The translations under genes were made by a program, and so were the position numbers. Below the pieces are notes generated by a model. It made no database searches and was not told the DNA's origin. It was given only the letters and a program-made list of their open reading frames with translations. Below are positions 1 to 12,200 of a DNA stretch of 64,000 nt, piece after piece. Source of the stretch: Hirudinaria manillensis (lineage: Eukaryota > Annelida > Clitellata > Hirudinida > Hirudinidae); NCBI GenBank assembly GCA_034509925.1, contig CM067530.1:2759001-2823000 (forward strand), written 5' to 3'. Every line of letters starts with the position of its first letter. The first letter of the stretch is position 1.

Positions 1-125
1 CTTTCAAAAGTTCCAATCATGTTAACGTTGACATCAACAACATCGATGAAAATATCATTCTGAATTTGTAGCTCTTTTTGCATAGTTTTGCACAAACCCA
101 CGGACCAACCGAATTTACTGCAGCA
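1..125 (-). CDS. Possible internal exon of a gene running off the left edge
   Basis: On the minus strand a good acceptor (TTTTATTTCAG, just right of position 125) is followed by 125 nt that stay open to the window edge in one frame, giving a peptide of about 41 residues with a Cys pair at its start and several Asp/Val/Asn-rich stretches. No family is recognisable. Only an acceptor and an open frame support it; chance is possible over so short a length. It lies 180 bp downstream of the TTLL10 stop on the same strand. Confidence 0.3.
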
Positions 126-305
126 CTGAAATAAAATTGAGGCAATCAATTTCAGAAAATACGAATTTTTTTAAGTTTTATTGTGTTACACTTGAGGATC
201 TTGATGTGTTGATAAATTTCAGCAAGTGATATTAGTTATGCACTTTTTAAAATTCTTGATGCACAGATATTCTTGCATGAATGCATTATATTTCTCATGC
301 ATGTC

Positions 306-3300
306 CTATTTTTGTCCTTCAGTTTGATGAATGCTCTCTCTCTTTCTATTAATAACTTGTTCGGCCAACTGGCCAGGAGAGATGGAATTGTCATAAAATC
401 GTGACTGAAGGTTCTTGACTCTCTTCTCCGCATTCATCTTTGCCAATGTTTGGATCAGGAGCTTATTGGCCACTATGAAATTGGTTCCGGATTGGTTGCG
501 TCCCCTCTGGAACGTATGACTGCCATGCTTCACCCTGTGGAGTTGGGCGCCCCCGGCCGAGGACTTAGACGTCTTGGACTCGTGATTTTTCGTGGCTGGC
601 CTCAACTTGGATCTTGCCGATTCCTTTTTGGGGAATGTCAAGTTGGAATTAGCAGACTTGGTTGAGTCAACCACTTTTCCAAGTGTCTGAACTTTTGAGC
701 CATCACTAAAAAAGAGAGATTGGGTCTCTTTAGGCAAATCCTTGTTGGTATTGGTGATGTTGGTGCTAATAGGCACGATGGGCTCTTTCGTCATACTTTC
801 ACCAATTAAAACCTCTGATTTCTTGACTTCCTTAATTTTAACAGATTTTGTTTCACTGCTCATGTTAGATTCTTTGATGGTGTTCTGCTTTACAGTTTTG
901 GGATTTTGTTCTGTAGTATCTTCAACTTTATTGGGGTCTTTTGTCAAATTTGCATCCCCAGCTGTTGGGTCTGAGAGAGTGGAATCTGTTGATGTGGGAC
1001 TGTCCAACTCTGGTTCCTTCACAGTTTCTGTTTTTTCTGGTTTAGAAGTATCTGTATCAGCAGGTTCCTGTTGTAAGTTGCTCTTTGAAGGCTGTGGGTT
1101 AACTTTTGTGTCCTTGGCTTTCTGTTTGTTTTCTGAATCGTGATCTAGCTCGTCGTCTCCATCGTAATTTTCGTCAGGTTTAGTGCTTTTTATGGACTTT
1201 TTTTCTTGACTGGAACTCTTCTTGACTGTTTCAAACATGGACTTTGTCTCTTTTTGAGGAGTCTTCTCAGGATGAAAGACCACGGAAATTATATTTTTTT
1301 TGGGCTGGGAATTTCCTGAGATCAAGCTCGACAATGCCGAACTGTTCTGAGTTATTGTTGGAGCCACGGCTGGTTTCTGCAAATAGTAGATTTTTACAAT
1401 GACTTAAATTCAAATAATTTTACAATGACTTAAATTCAAATAATTTTACAATGACTTAAATTCAAATAATTTTATTTTACAATTAATCAAGCGTCTCCTC
1501 CGCTGACTAAACCTTGACACCGATCCCGAAACTATTCATGCAAACATACGAGTTAACGAACTTGAATCAGGGGAAATCCAAAAGGCGAATTTTTGTAAAG
1601 CCCATCGTAGTAAATTATCTCGAAGTGCCTCTGGCCTTCCAGTGGTAAGAGTGCCTTCCTTTGTTGACAGTTTCTGAAGCACTCGATCGCTATGCCTGGT
1701 CAGCGAACATGAAAAAAAAAGATGGTGACTGAAAGCGGAGGCAAGAGACCAAAGATTATTTAAATGCTTTAAAGGTACTACAATTTTAAGTTTCGAATGT
1801 TATTTATAAATTAAGACTAATTTATCCATTCGGAAAATAAAATTTGAAACAAACGTAGAGTTTCCTCAATGACGCTGGGTACGATTGATCGCAGATGATC
1901 GCAATTGGTTGCAAGGCATGGATTGACATTTACTTCAAGCAGCCATATCTTTACCAGGGTTATAATGAATGAGTTATAATCTTGAACCTTGTTCTACGTT
2001 TATTTATAAATATTTCAAGGTCTATAATTAAAGTTTTAGAGTTGTTTCCGGAATGTAAATTTGTAACGTTGGTAAAAAAAAAGTAAAATGGTATTAGTTA
2101 AATAGAAACTCGCCTTCATATCTTCATCTACGAGGAAGTCGAGACCATAGAGATCAAAATAGCCGACTTTCGTCTTAAATTTGTCTTTCACTGACAGAAA
2201 GGTTAGGAGTGAAATTTCCTTCATGCGATGCTAAACACAACACTATTTATATTAGAATTGAGACTTCGCCTAGGTATTTAATATTTGTCGATAGAGGCAA
2301 ATTTTATACATGGGGACAATGATCTTTTTTTTTACTATAAAAGATAGTAATCATTCGGTAACAAAAATAATATATCCCTTCAAATTTTAATCTTTCACAA
2401 AGTTTATCTTTTACAAAAGTAGATTAGATTAATATTGGCAAATAATAAGAGACATCAGGACACAATTATTAGCACCCATTACTACAAACCTTTGACTTTA
2501 ATTTGTCTCAAAAATTAGATTGTTTAAATACGTAAATCTAGCGTCATGATTATCTAAAATTAATCTAACAATTAAAACTTTACGTTTAGCAAGTTAATCC
2601 ATTTCTTACCCAGAGAGTTTTGTGAGCCCAATCCTGTTCCAATTTTTTCTCTGAGGCGACATTCTTGTTGATATAAGCGTTGAACTTTTCGTAACTACAA
2701 ATCGTTTCATTCTTGCACGAGTCGTAGAAGAGACACCGCCGTTGGATGAACTAGCGGCGTGGAAATTTCCAAAGTCAGCAAAAATTCGATGACAAAAACA
2801 GACGCGTTAAGGTGGCGTAATTAATGTGGTGCGTCCATATTTTGTTTCGACGCCAACGTTTTTTTCACAAGAGCACTTTTAAGGATTACTAGAGACAACA
2901 TAGAATTTTTGAAGAATATCAGACAACAGTGACAAACAGATTCTTCACACACGAATGGTGATAACGTGCTATTGATGACGGCCATTTTCAATACCTAAAT
3001 TTCTTATTGATGTTCGGAGTATAACATGACCTTTAATCCCGCCCTTTAACCTGGTTGGTCAGATGGACGGTGACATCTTCTGAGGCGACGTTATATTTAT
3101 GGAGACTGAGTCTAATGTAGCCCTTCCTAAAAAGAACGAGGTAAGGTTTGGTGCTTGCGACCAACATATAGACTCGTATGTCGAACTTTTTGCCATCCAT
3201 GAGCAGAGGATTGGTTATGTATCTGTGCCAATTATTGTCAATTTGTTTAATAACCCAGTGAGAGTTTTCATTTAAAGGCATTGTGAATCATTACACTCGA

Positions 3301-4603
3301 TTGACTAACTGGAATTGGTGATGATGCCGACGATGACGATAATGGCGATGATGGCTATGGTTAAGGTGATTGTTATTATTAATGTTCTCATTTAATTAAA
3401 TTTCTTTTTTAATTTCTGAAATATAATTAATCACAAGAAAAACTTTGCCTTTGTATGAGTCTACAACCACTGGCATCTCTCTCGTTTTCCTTGATAGGTT
3501 CCTTGTAAACGTCAATGTCACGAACAAGGTAGATACCCCGACCTTGATTCAGTCCTATTGGCTTGGAAATCCACACTTCGCCGGCTGTCAATAACAACGA
3601 TAGCCATGACAAATGGCCGAGAGGTTAGGGTGATGGACAAAGCATCACCCCAACAACCAGTATACGTTTATGAAGAATAAATTTTAAAATTCAACTTAAA
3701 CTAGTTAGCAACATAAGTGAAACAAATAAATCTCGAATTGCAAAAAGACAAATGCATCGTCATTTGGGCAGAAAGTCTAGAAATTGTCCTAACGTTTGAA
3801 TCGCTGTATGAAGAATTTCCTGTCCCTTTCGTCGTCGATGCGATACGTTTCAGGGAAGAAGTCCGAGATATTGAACTTGGGAACGTCTGCATGTTCTCCA
3901 TTTTTGCAGGCCGACTGGAATTTGTGAAGATTTACCAGCAGACCCAGCTTGTTGGTGAGCATGTAACAGTTTGGAATCCGGTTTATCATCTGCTCGTCTG
4001 AGTGGAACAAAGCTTTGTTCATGGTAGTTATGCATGGTAGTTTTGAAATGATTTTAGGAATTGATGTAATTTTAGGGACAAGTCTAGCTCTGTGATTTAT
4101 TTTGTGTGTGTGTGTAAAGCTTGTGACAATATCTTAGGTTGGTCAAGACAGCCATCCCAGCAGAAATAAAATACTAACCTTCTTTGAAAGCATCGTATTT
4201 GACGCTGAGTCTACTCTCAACCCATTTAAGAGTGAAGTTCTGAGCAAACTTGTCGGGTAACGGCTTCCAGCCCATATCTTTTAAGATCCTTTCAATTCTT
4301 CACAAAATAAATGTTTCTTTTCAAATGCAATGAGAATATATAATAAACAATAATAATGGAACAATCAACTTTTACGTTAATATTAATCTGGTCACGTGAC
4401 GGAATAAATTGCCACAACTTAAGCGCCACATAAATCGTAAATCAACATTCGTTGGCAAAAGAATTGTTTTCCATCTGAGTAAAAGTTTTCAAATACAATT
4501 ACATCCAGTTTCCGTTCGATCCAAATATCACGAAGGTCTTGTCCTGGACTGGATCCTCGCTGGTTTTGGTACCATAGTCTGGCAGGGCATCCTCATCAGA
4601 CAT
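306..4603 (-). CDS. TTLL10: TTLL10-like tubulin polyglycylase, 767 aa, 10 exons
   Basis: Member of the tubulin tyrosine ligase-like family; the TTLL10 branch elongates glycine side chains on proteins using ATP. Exons (5' to 3'): 4603-4503, 4297-4179, 4012-3794, 3584-3449, 3222-3051, 2750-2610, 2230-2114, 1948-1855, 1695-1562, 1376-306; they sum to 2304 nt. A stop codon lies in frame just upstream of the chosen ATG. The ATP-grasp core is complete: WISKPIGLNQGRG (Lys about 154), the NPLLMDGKKFDIRVY segment, HLTNQ, KVGYFDLYGLDFLVDED and the metal-binding WLLEVNVNP (Glu about 340, Asn about 342). Order and spacing match TTLL10 better than other TTLLs. Exon 10 adds about 356 residues of low-complexity Lys/Ser/Thr/Glu-rich tail, probably disordered. 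Two introns use GC donors (after exons 4 and 7); the nearest GT alternatives cause immediate stops. The catalytic residues look intact, unlike the human enzyme, which has been reported inactive. Confidence 0.9.
1392..1469. repeat. Three tandem copies of a 26-bp unit
   Basis: The unit starts TTTTACAATGACTTAAATTC and is repeated three times head to tail with no visible mismatch. It lies in the last intron of the TTLL10-like gene, just upstream of the acceptor of the final exon. Confidence 0.9.
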
Positions 4604-6459
4604 GTCCCTTAGGAGTCACTGTCCATTCAATGGGATTTGGGATTTTTCAGTTCCTGTTAAGCAAGGGAATCTGTCTCTTATTTCCTCCTTCTATTAGTTT
4701 GGCGGAAAGCGATTTCTGTTTTTGTTGTGAAACCAATGCGTTCTTAAGAGATGTTTTGCTGGTTTTTGAGACTCGATTTTCTAATTTAACGAGTCGAGTT
4801 TGTTAAATTGGCTTTGGTGTTGTTTTTTATTGATTTTAGGAATACGATAAGGTTGATGTTTACGTCAGGCTTAAAAACGAACTCTTCTTCGGTAGAAATG
4901 TTGCTCGCGGTCTCTGGTCATTCCATAAGATACATTGTTTTCAAATATTCCTAAACAGGATAGTCCAGCTATAGTTTTCTTTTACTGCTGTTCAGAAATT
5001 CTAGCAATTATAAATAAAATGAACGAGATAAACTTATTATTATTATTGAATATAAATGACAACAACGACATTAATTATAATAACTATGTCAACAATACCA
5101 CTTAATAATTTATGCAGCGTCAGAGACTCTTTGGTCCAGTAAGATGACTTCAATTTTCAAGATTAACATTTTGACCCAATTTCAGTGACCCGACGAAACG
5201 GGAAATAATTGTTGAGAACGGCAAGGAGCAATTACAGAGTCGTCATAGAGTTGAAAATCTGAATATTATCCATCGAATAATCCAAAGGACAAGGACAAAC
5301 GCGCCTTTATGCAGCAAACTCAAACAACAAGACTCACATGACCCATTGTTGTCAGTATCCTGGCGCTCGACAAAGGGAAAATGGTAAAACCATATCTGAA
5401 ACATTTAGACTCAGAAAGTTGGGTTTTTATGGGGGAGTTGGTGTCCCCGAGACTTCAATAAGGCCCGCGGGAGTAATATTATCGCGCACACTAATTTGAT
5501 AGACGGAGATCTTCTGTGCCAATCAATACCCCCAACGTAAATGAGCTCCACACACTAAACCTCAAACGTGTATTTAGCCGACGGCTAGACTGTGTCTTAT
5601 ACTAACAGAAGAGGCTTTCATACAAAGGCCTTTTTTTACCTGATGGAAGGTGATGGAGGCTGCACTTGGTTAAGTAAGGTCGCTTTCACCTACTGGCTAA
5701 CTAAAGGCAAACACTGGACATAGTCGACCTGTTTCAATGACTTTTATTCATGACAAGTCAATAATTTAGAGGTGCTGCAAAATATCAGTAAGTTAGGTTT
5801 TAGAAAGTATGACTCCAAATAAAACTCAAGTTTAATAGTAAGCACTATCACAAACTTTTCTACTTATTTTCATAATGGCCAATGCAGCTTTGACTGGTAA
5901 TCAAATATTCAGTTTACTTCTCAGAGTGAGAATTGCAGCCTGAACACAATTAACATCACATTCGAATTTATTCTCAAGCTATCTAGTTAAGCATGTGCCA
6001 GCCAGTCTCCAAATCGATTTAGTTACAAAAAAAACAGATGCTAACAGATAAAACATAGTAAACAAAGCCCAACATAATAATGAAAAACTATATTTAAACA
6101 GAAACAATTTCACCAAATGACACAGAATATGATCAACAAATGATGGGATAAAAAGCATCTGTTGTTCTCTGCAAAAAGTAAAACATGGAATTGCAAAACT
6201 GGCGTGTTCATTAATGTTACAATTATACGTTGCAAAACGAGGATCTGATGTTAGCTTTACAAAGGCAGACGGAAGTCATTCCCTTTATTCATACAACAGG
6301 ATCTTCGGTCTTCTCGGTAAACTCTGAAAAATGGAGGAAAAACAAGACGAATCTATATATAAATGAGGCAAACAAAATCAAACGTCCGAACGATTCAATA
6401 ATCGGTTTAAACGCTCGGATCATCCGGCGGGACTTGAAAATCGATTTTTCAATTTTTTA
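4604..6459. other. Intergenic, no gene seen
   Basis: Spacer upstream of the TTLL10-like start and downstream of the 676-aa gene stop. No open frame of note, no tRNA-like boxes, no repeat. It presumably carries the TTLL10 promoter at its left end and the 3' UTR of the neighbouring gene at its right end. Confidence 0.6.
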
Positions 6460-8557
6460 TCATTTTTTCTTCTTCTTGCTATTTTTTTTATTCGAACAGC
6501 CGAACGTCTCTTCTTTGCAAGACGGAGTGTCGCCTTTCGTCTCGAGTCTGATTCTGACGTCTCTGGGCTTTTTAGAACAGCAGAGGAGATCCTTGACGTT
6601 TTCGGCGTTGACCGTCGTCATGCCGTCCAACTTCAGTCTCTCCAAACTCACTTTGCATTCGGAGAAGAGCATTCTGCAATTGAGAAGTGGATTTGCTGCG
6701 TTGTGCGTGACGCCTTTTTCGTCGTCAGAAACAATTCGAGGCACTGCAAGGCTTTTCGAAACGGCAGATGTTTGATGGCCTGTTTTTGAAGATTTTGCAC
6801 ATTTTTTATCGACCGCCATGGATTTCGCTCTGCATTTGTCTTTCGACTGTTTCTGGGCATCAAAAGAAAACTTAATTTTTGAAGCACGAGACTTTTTCCT
6901 TCCGATCGTTAAAGAATCCTCCGAGGTCCAGCTTGCAGAATCATAGGGAATGGCAAAATTCTTGTCAAATCCTTTAGACGGAGTAGGCGATCGTGTCTCA
7001 GTACCGTCCGTTCCCCAGTGCCTCATTATTTCCCTGTCCACGATGTCCCCCAAACTCAAGTTGTCGGAATCATGTTTTTCTTCGTCCAGCTTTTCTTTGG
7101 TAGTCTGACTTGTAGCCTTCTTGGTTGCAGCAGTTTCAGTCTTCTTCATCTTTTTTGCAGGTTTATCTGGCAAAACATCTTTGTGCCCAGCACCGGAGTT
7201 GTCTGTTTGGAAAAATGATGTAATTTGAATAATAAACTTAATCAAGACCTGATGATAAAATAGACTCACTTGATTCTCGTTGCTCATCTTGAGGACGGTC
7301 TTTTTCGGCTTCTGTCAAGGGATTTGCAGAGGGGTTGGATTGAATGGACCCAGGAATTGTAGGTACCTGAGGTTTGGGGACTCTTATGATCAATTTTAAC
7401 GAGTTTGTCGAACAAGTCGCTGCACCGAGCTGCACGCATGACTTGCCGGGCGAATTTGCGTTGCCGTTTACCTGTTTGCTGGAAACCAACGAAGTTGCCG
7501 AGGACGGTCGTGCCGAAGGCGAAAGGTTTTCGTCTATTAAGATCACTTCGTCTCTGCTTACGGAAACTTCGCTGTTCTTAGTTCCAACACTGCTGCTGTT
7601 AGGTGGTGCAACCTTTGAATTTGAATCTGAGACCTTTCTGGACTTGAGAATGTACTTCTTTGACCAGGAATTTCCATGAGCATCGTCAAGAGAAGCGTTG
7701 GGCTGTTTAGGAATTTCACTAGTACTGTTTGACTGGGCATTTTGCTCATCTTCAACTGGGTCTATGATGATGGTGGTAATACTTGGTGGAGAGGCTACGT
7801 TAGAGGTCTTTAGGTGCTTTAGATCGTAATAATTTGTGTTGTTGATGTTAATGCTGAATTGCTGATTGAACAAAGGGTTCGTAAGCGGTTCATGTTGTTG
7901 CTGTGGTTGAACGGAGAGCCTGGCTCCTGCCACCACATTTTGAACCCTTTGCTGAAGAGCCACCTGAGACATCGTATGGAACGGATTCCGTTGCACCGAG
8001 CATTGGAGATGGGGTCTCATTGCATGAATGGTTATTGGTGCTTGTAATTGACCAGCCTTTGAAAGGGAAAACGTGGGTTGCAATACGAGTCTGCTCCTCG
8101 TGACACCATCTCGAGTTTCGACAGGAGAAAGAAAAGTCTGAAGCTGAGTAATGTTCTGCTGAAAGTTGATTGGTTGAGGCTGTTGAGAAACAAGTCTGAG
8201 AGAGGGTGACAATCCAGGAGGCCTTGCAATGACAGTATTAACGTGAGGAGCAGTCCCTTTGCAGTGATTAGCCGACGATGGTGTTATTTGCATTGATTGC
8301 CTGAAATCTATTAAGGGTGGTGATTTGGCATGTAAAGCTTGACCCTTGTCTAATTCCCCATTATTTATAGTACCTGGATCCTGGATTATATTATCTTGGT
8401 GAATGTTGCTAGAAGATATTACTGAGTTGTTTTCAACAGAAGAAGCAATGAGTCTAGAAGAAGGCAAATCGAGTGGTATGTGTATGATGCTCTTCACGCC
8501 GTTCGTCCATGCCTCGATGACTTTGAAATTCCCAATCACACCATATTGAGTTTCCAT
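6460..8557 (-). CDS. Unrecognised Gln/Asn/Ser-rich protein, 676 aa
   Basis: Two coding exons, 8557-7270 and 7202-6460, join in phase 1 across a 67-bp GT-AG intron and sum to 2031 nt. I do not recognise the family. The N-terminus (METQYGVIGNFKVIEAW) looks ordered. Residues of roughly 60-400 are rich in Gln, Asn, Ser and Pro, and the C-terminal third is Lys-rich with several Cys (LLCCSKK, SCKEETFGCSNKK) and a poly-Lys end. A short helical segment (SLGDIVDREIMRHWG) stands out in the second exon. The composition resembles nuclear regulatory proteins, but no DNA-binding or enzymatic domain is visible. An acceptor-like TTAAATAG lies 3 nt before the ATG, so a 5' exon (coding or not) may exist further upstream. 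It is head-to-head with PFAS, about 690 bp apart. Confidence 0.75.
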
Positions 8558-9247
8558 CGCCTATTTAAAAAACATAAACAAGTCAATTGTGAATTGCGCA
8601 AGTGATCAACAGCAACCAATTGTAAAGTAGTTAAGAAGCCTCAATTAAATAAAAAATACTGTTTTAAATATTTTTACTTTTCGTTAATCCAAATAAAACT
8701 GAAATAAGTAAGTGTCGACTCCCGCCCCGTCCGCAATGTTTATTTCTATTTCACCGAAGATACAATTGCCTGCTTTAAATACAGAATACAAAAATGTGAT
8801 TTTATTTAATTTTATCTTGTTAAAAATTGTAGATACTGAAATAATTTCAATTAATTAAATGCCCGCACAAACAATTAAGAAAATTATTAAAAATATTAGC
8901 AATAAAATTTTGATTAGTTCTGACTGATTATAACGTATAATTTTTTTATGCAAATATAAAAATATTAAATTAAAAACTGATCTTTTAAGTAACGAATTTG
9001 ATATTAACTGATATCTAACTTAAATAATTACAATACAATTCAATACAGGTATGGATCACAAAATGTTTTTCCAGATTATTATTATTATAAAAATTTCATT
9101 ATCTTGGCATGCACATGTTTTAGGTTTGAATTGTCGTTAGTTCTGTGCAGGCATTTGTGCCATTATTTGTTGGATCTTTTGTGCCTTTGTCTGCATCTTG
9201 ATATAAAGGTGATAAGGATATAACGGTTCAAGAATCATAGGAAGAAA
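8558..9247. promoter_or_regulatory. Shared 5' region between two divergent genes
   Basis: AT-rich 690-bp spacer between the start of the 676-aa gene (minus) and PFAS (plus). It should hold both promoters, but I see no clear TATA box or other defining element. A 5' exon of the minus-strand gene may lie here. Confidence 0.4.
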
Positions 9248-12200
9248 ATGGCCATAATTAGATTCTACAGATATCCTGGCTTGACGGATGAAGAGAAAGA
9301 CAAGGTTTACAAGAAGATTGCCTGTACGTTCGCAGAACACGAGGCTGGAAATTTACTGAATTCCAGCATTGATGTGAAATGTGAACTGTGTTTTTACATA
9401 GAGGTGAAAGGAGAAGGTTAGAAACCATTTACTTTTACCAAGCAATTACCCAATTCTGGTCTTTGTTAAGTCGTCAATTTTGTTTGATATTTAGCTCTTA
9501 CAAAGTCTGAAGAGGAGGTTCTTCTCTGGATATTGAAATGCCCGTTTTCAACCTCTGATGTCTCTGAGGCCACGTTTTTGAATGACAATGATTCTCCATT
9601 TGGTGTAATTGAGATAGGTCCAAGGTAAGACTTCCTTTTGATTTACTGACTTTCAGTTTTCTTTTGACCTAAATGCTTCTTCGTCAAATTTGAAAGGCGT
9701 TTTGATACTAGAAACAATGATTACTAAATGTAAAAGTTTATAAATGATTTACAAAAATTTGTTACATAACCTTGACTTATTTTATTCCAGGCTAAATTTT
9801 AGCACAGCTTTTTCCACCAATGCTGTCTCCATTTGTTCTTCTGTTGGACTGACCAGGATTTCCAGGATTGAGAAGTCTGTACGCTATTCCATCTGTGTCA
9901 CTCCAGAAGGGGCACATTTCGAAGATCTCAAGAAGCATTTAATTGCATCTCTACATGACCGTATGACCCAGATGTGCTACGAGGAACCAATCACTACCTT
10001 CAACCTTGACATTTCCCCTGAACCTGTTTTTGAGGTTGACCTCATTAACCATGGAAGATCAGCTTTGGAAGATGCAAGCCATGACTTGGGTAAGGTTCCA
10101 GCTTTTCATCTATGTGCCTATTTTAGCCTGTTGTTCAACATTTGACCTCTTAACAGCAATTTATGTTTTGTACAGTAACTAATAGTAATATATTAATGAT
10201 GCAACATATTGTTTATTTGTTAATTTTAGTGGTAACAGTTGATTCTAATTGTAGGAATCTCTTTTGATTCATGGGACCTTGACTTTTATACTGACCTTTT
10301 TGTCAAGAAGCTGATGAGGAATCCTACTAGTGTGGAGTGCTTTGATCTTGCCCAGTCCAACAGGTAAGCTAATGAATACAGGTGTCCCTGCCCTAAGCAT
10401 GACCAATTAATAGGTGCCATTATGATTAGCTAGGCTAATCTGTGTGAAGTCTGGACATTATGCATTGTTATGCTAATTAGCTTTAGTGGATGATGTAGTG
10501 GTGATTGTTAATATGTACATATGTATATATAACAATAGACGGATTTTGTAGGGTTGTGTCCTACTTTGCATAATGTGTAAGCAATTTATTGACAGTTGGA
10601 AATATATTTGTAGACAATATGAAGCAATTGCTCTTTGAGCATGTTCAAGCATGACCTCTAATTATGGCCTCTAGTTAATCATGGTTGATCAATTAATAAT
10701 CATGTTATGCTAATGTGAAGGCGTCTGTGATTTCATGCTTAATATGTTCGCATAATGTCCTGTAATGGATGTAATTTGTGCCTACCTCTTAACGCAGCGA
10801 GCACTGTCGTCATTGGTTCTTCAAGGGAAAGTTCGTGATTGATGGCAAGGAGCAGGAATCATCGCTGCTCCAAATGGTCATGGATACCCAGCACTCGACC
10901 AATCCCAACAACGTCATCAAGTTCTCGGACAATAGCAGGCTGGTTCAATTTTTTTTCAAACAGCATTTGGCTTCATTCGTTAGCATTTAACTAATTATCA
11001 CTGAACTGTTTCCCTGACTATTATTGGTTATGATTATCGAATATTAATAGTATTCGAGAGTTGTATTGACCTCAGTCATAATCTTGCAGTGCCATAGAAG
11101 GACACGTTCTGCAGACTTTGAGTGCCAAACTGGTCGTCGAGCCTTCCCCTTTCGTCCTGAACCCCCCTTCCAAGAAGCACATCGTCTTCACTGCAGAGAC
11201 ACACAACTTCCCTACAGGTTGATAGTGGTTCGTTCCTTTGAGGGGTGCTAAACTCAAGAGGTTGACTTTAATAATGAGAAACAATGATCCAACATCTTGT
11301 TTTTTGTTACGTGGCAGAGTCCAAAAATGAATTTTATTTTTCCAGGTGTGGCTCCTTTCCCTGGTGCCACTACAGGTACAGGTGGTAGGATTAGAGATGT
11401 CCAGGCTACTGGCAGAGGAGCTAGAGTTATTGCTGGAACTGCTGGCTATTGTGTGGGAAATCTTAATGTCAAAGGTAGAGATGATGATGATGATGGCAAT
11501 GATTATTTTTTTTATTAAACCTCTTGTTTGGTTATAATTATCATAAGTTTGTTTTTCTTTTTACAAAGCCAGAGTGTGTTTCAATTGATCTTGGTTATCG
11601 ATTGATGAGCAATTTCTCTTCTTTGCAGGATACAAACTGCCTTGGGAGGATTCAAATGCCCAGTACCCCAGCAATCTCGCCCTGCCCCTCGACATTTTGA
11701 TCGAGGCCAGCAACGGAGCCTCCGACTATGGAAACAAGTTCGGAGAGCCGATAATCTGCGGCTTCTCGAGGTCGTTCGGTACGTCGGATGCGGCAGGCGA
11801 GAGGAGGGAGTGGATCAAACCCATCATGTTCACGGGTGGCATTGGATCCATGGATGCGGAGCACGTTCACAAGTTCGATCCGGAAGTCGGTGAGTGGAAA
11901 AAAATAAGTGAATTATTAGAATATTAACGATAAATTTAAAATGGTTATGTGATGATGATGATGATGATGGTAGTGTTGCCTTGGGTCATCATTGTGGATT
12001 ATAATGACTGAGCTTGGAGAAAGGTCATGCTTTACTCGACACGTGCCGGTTTCTGCAGGCATGAAGGTCGTCAAGGTCGGCGGACCGGTCCTGAGGATCG
12101 GCGTCGGAGGGGGTTCCGCTTCGTCGATCAGCATCCAGGGCGACCAGAGGGAGGAGTTGGACTTCAATGCGGTTCAGAGGGGCGACGCAGAGATGGGGGA

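Noticed and set aside
742..1143. Long plus-strand frame of 133 codons
   Set aside because: It is the antisense shadow of the low-complexity last exon of the TTLL10-like gene.
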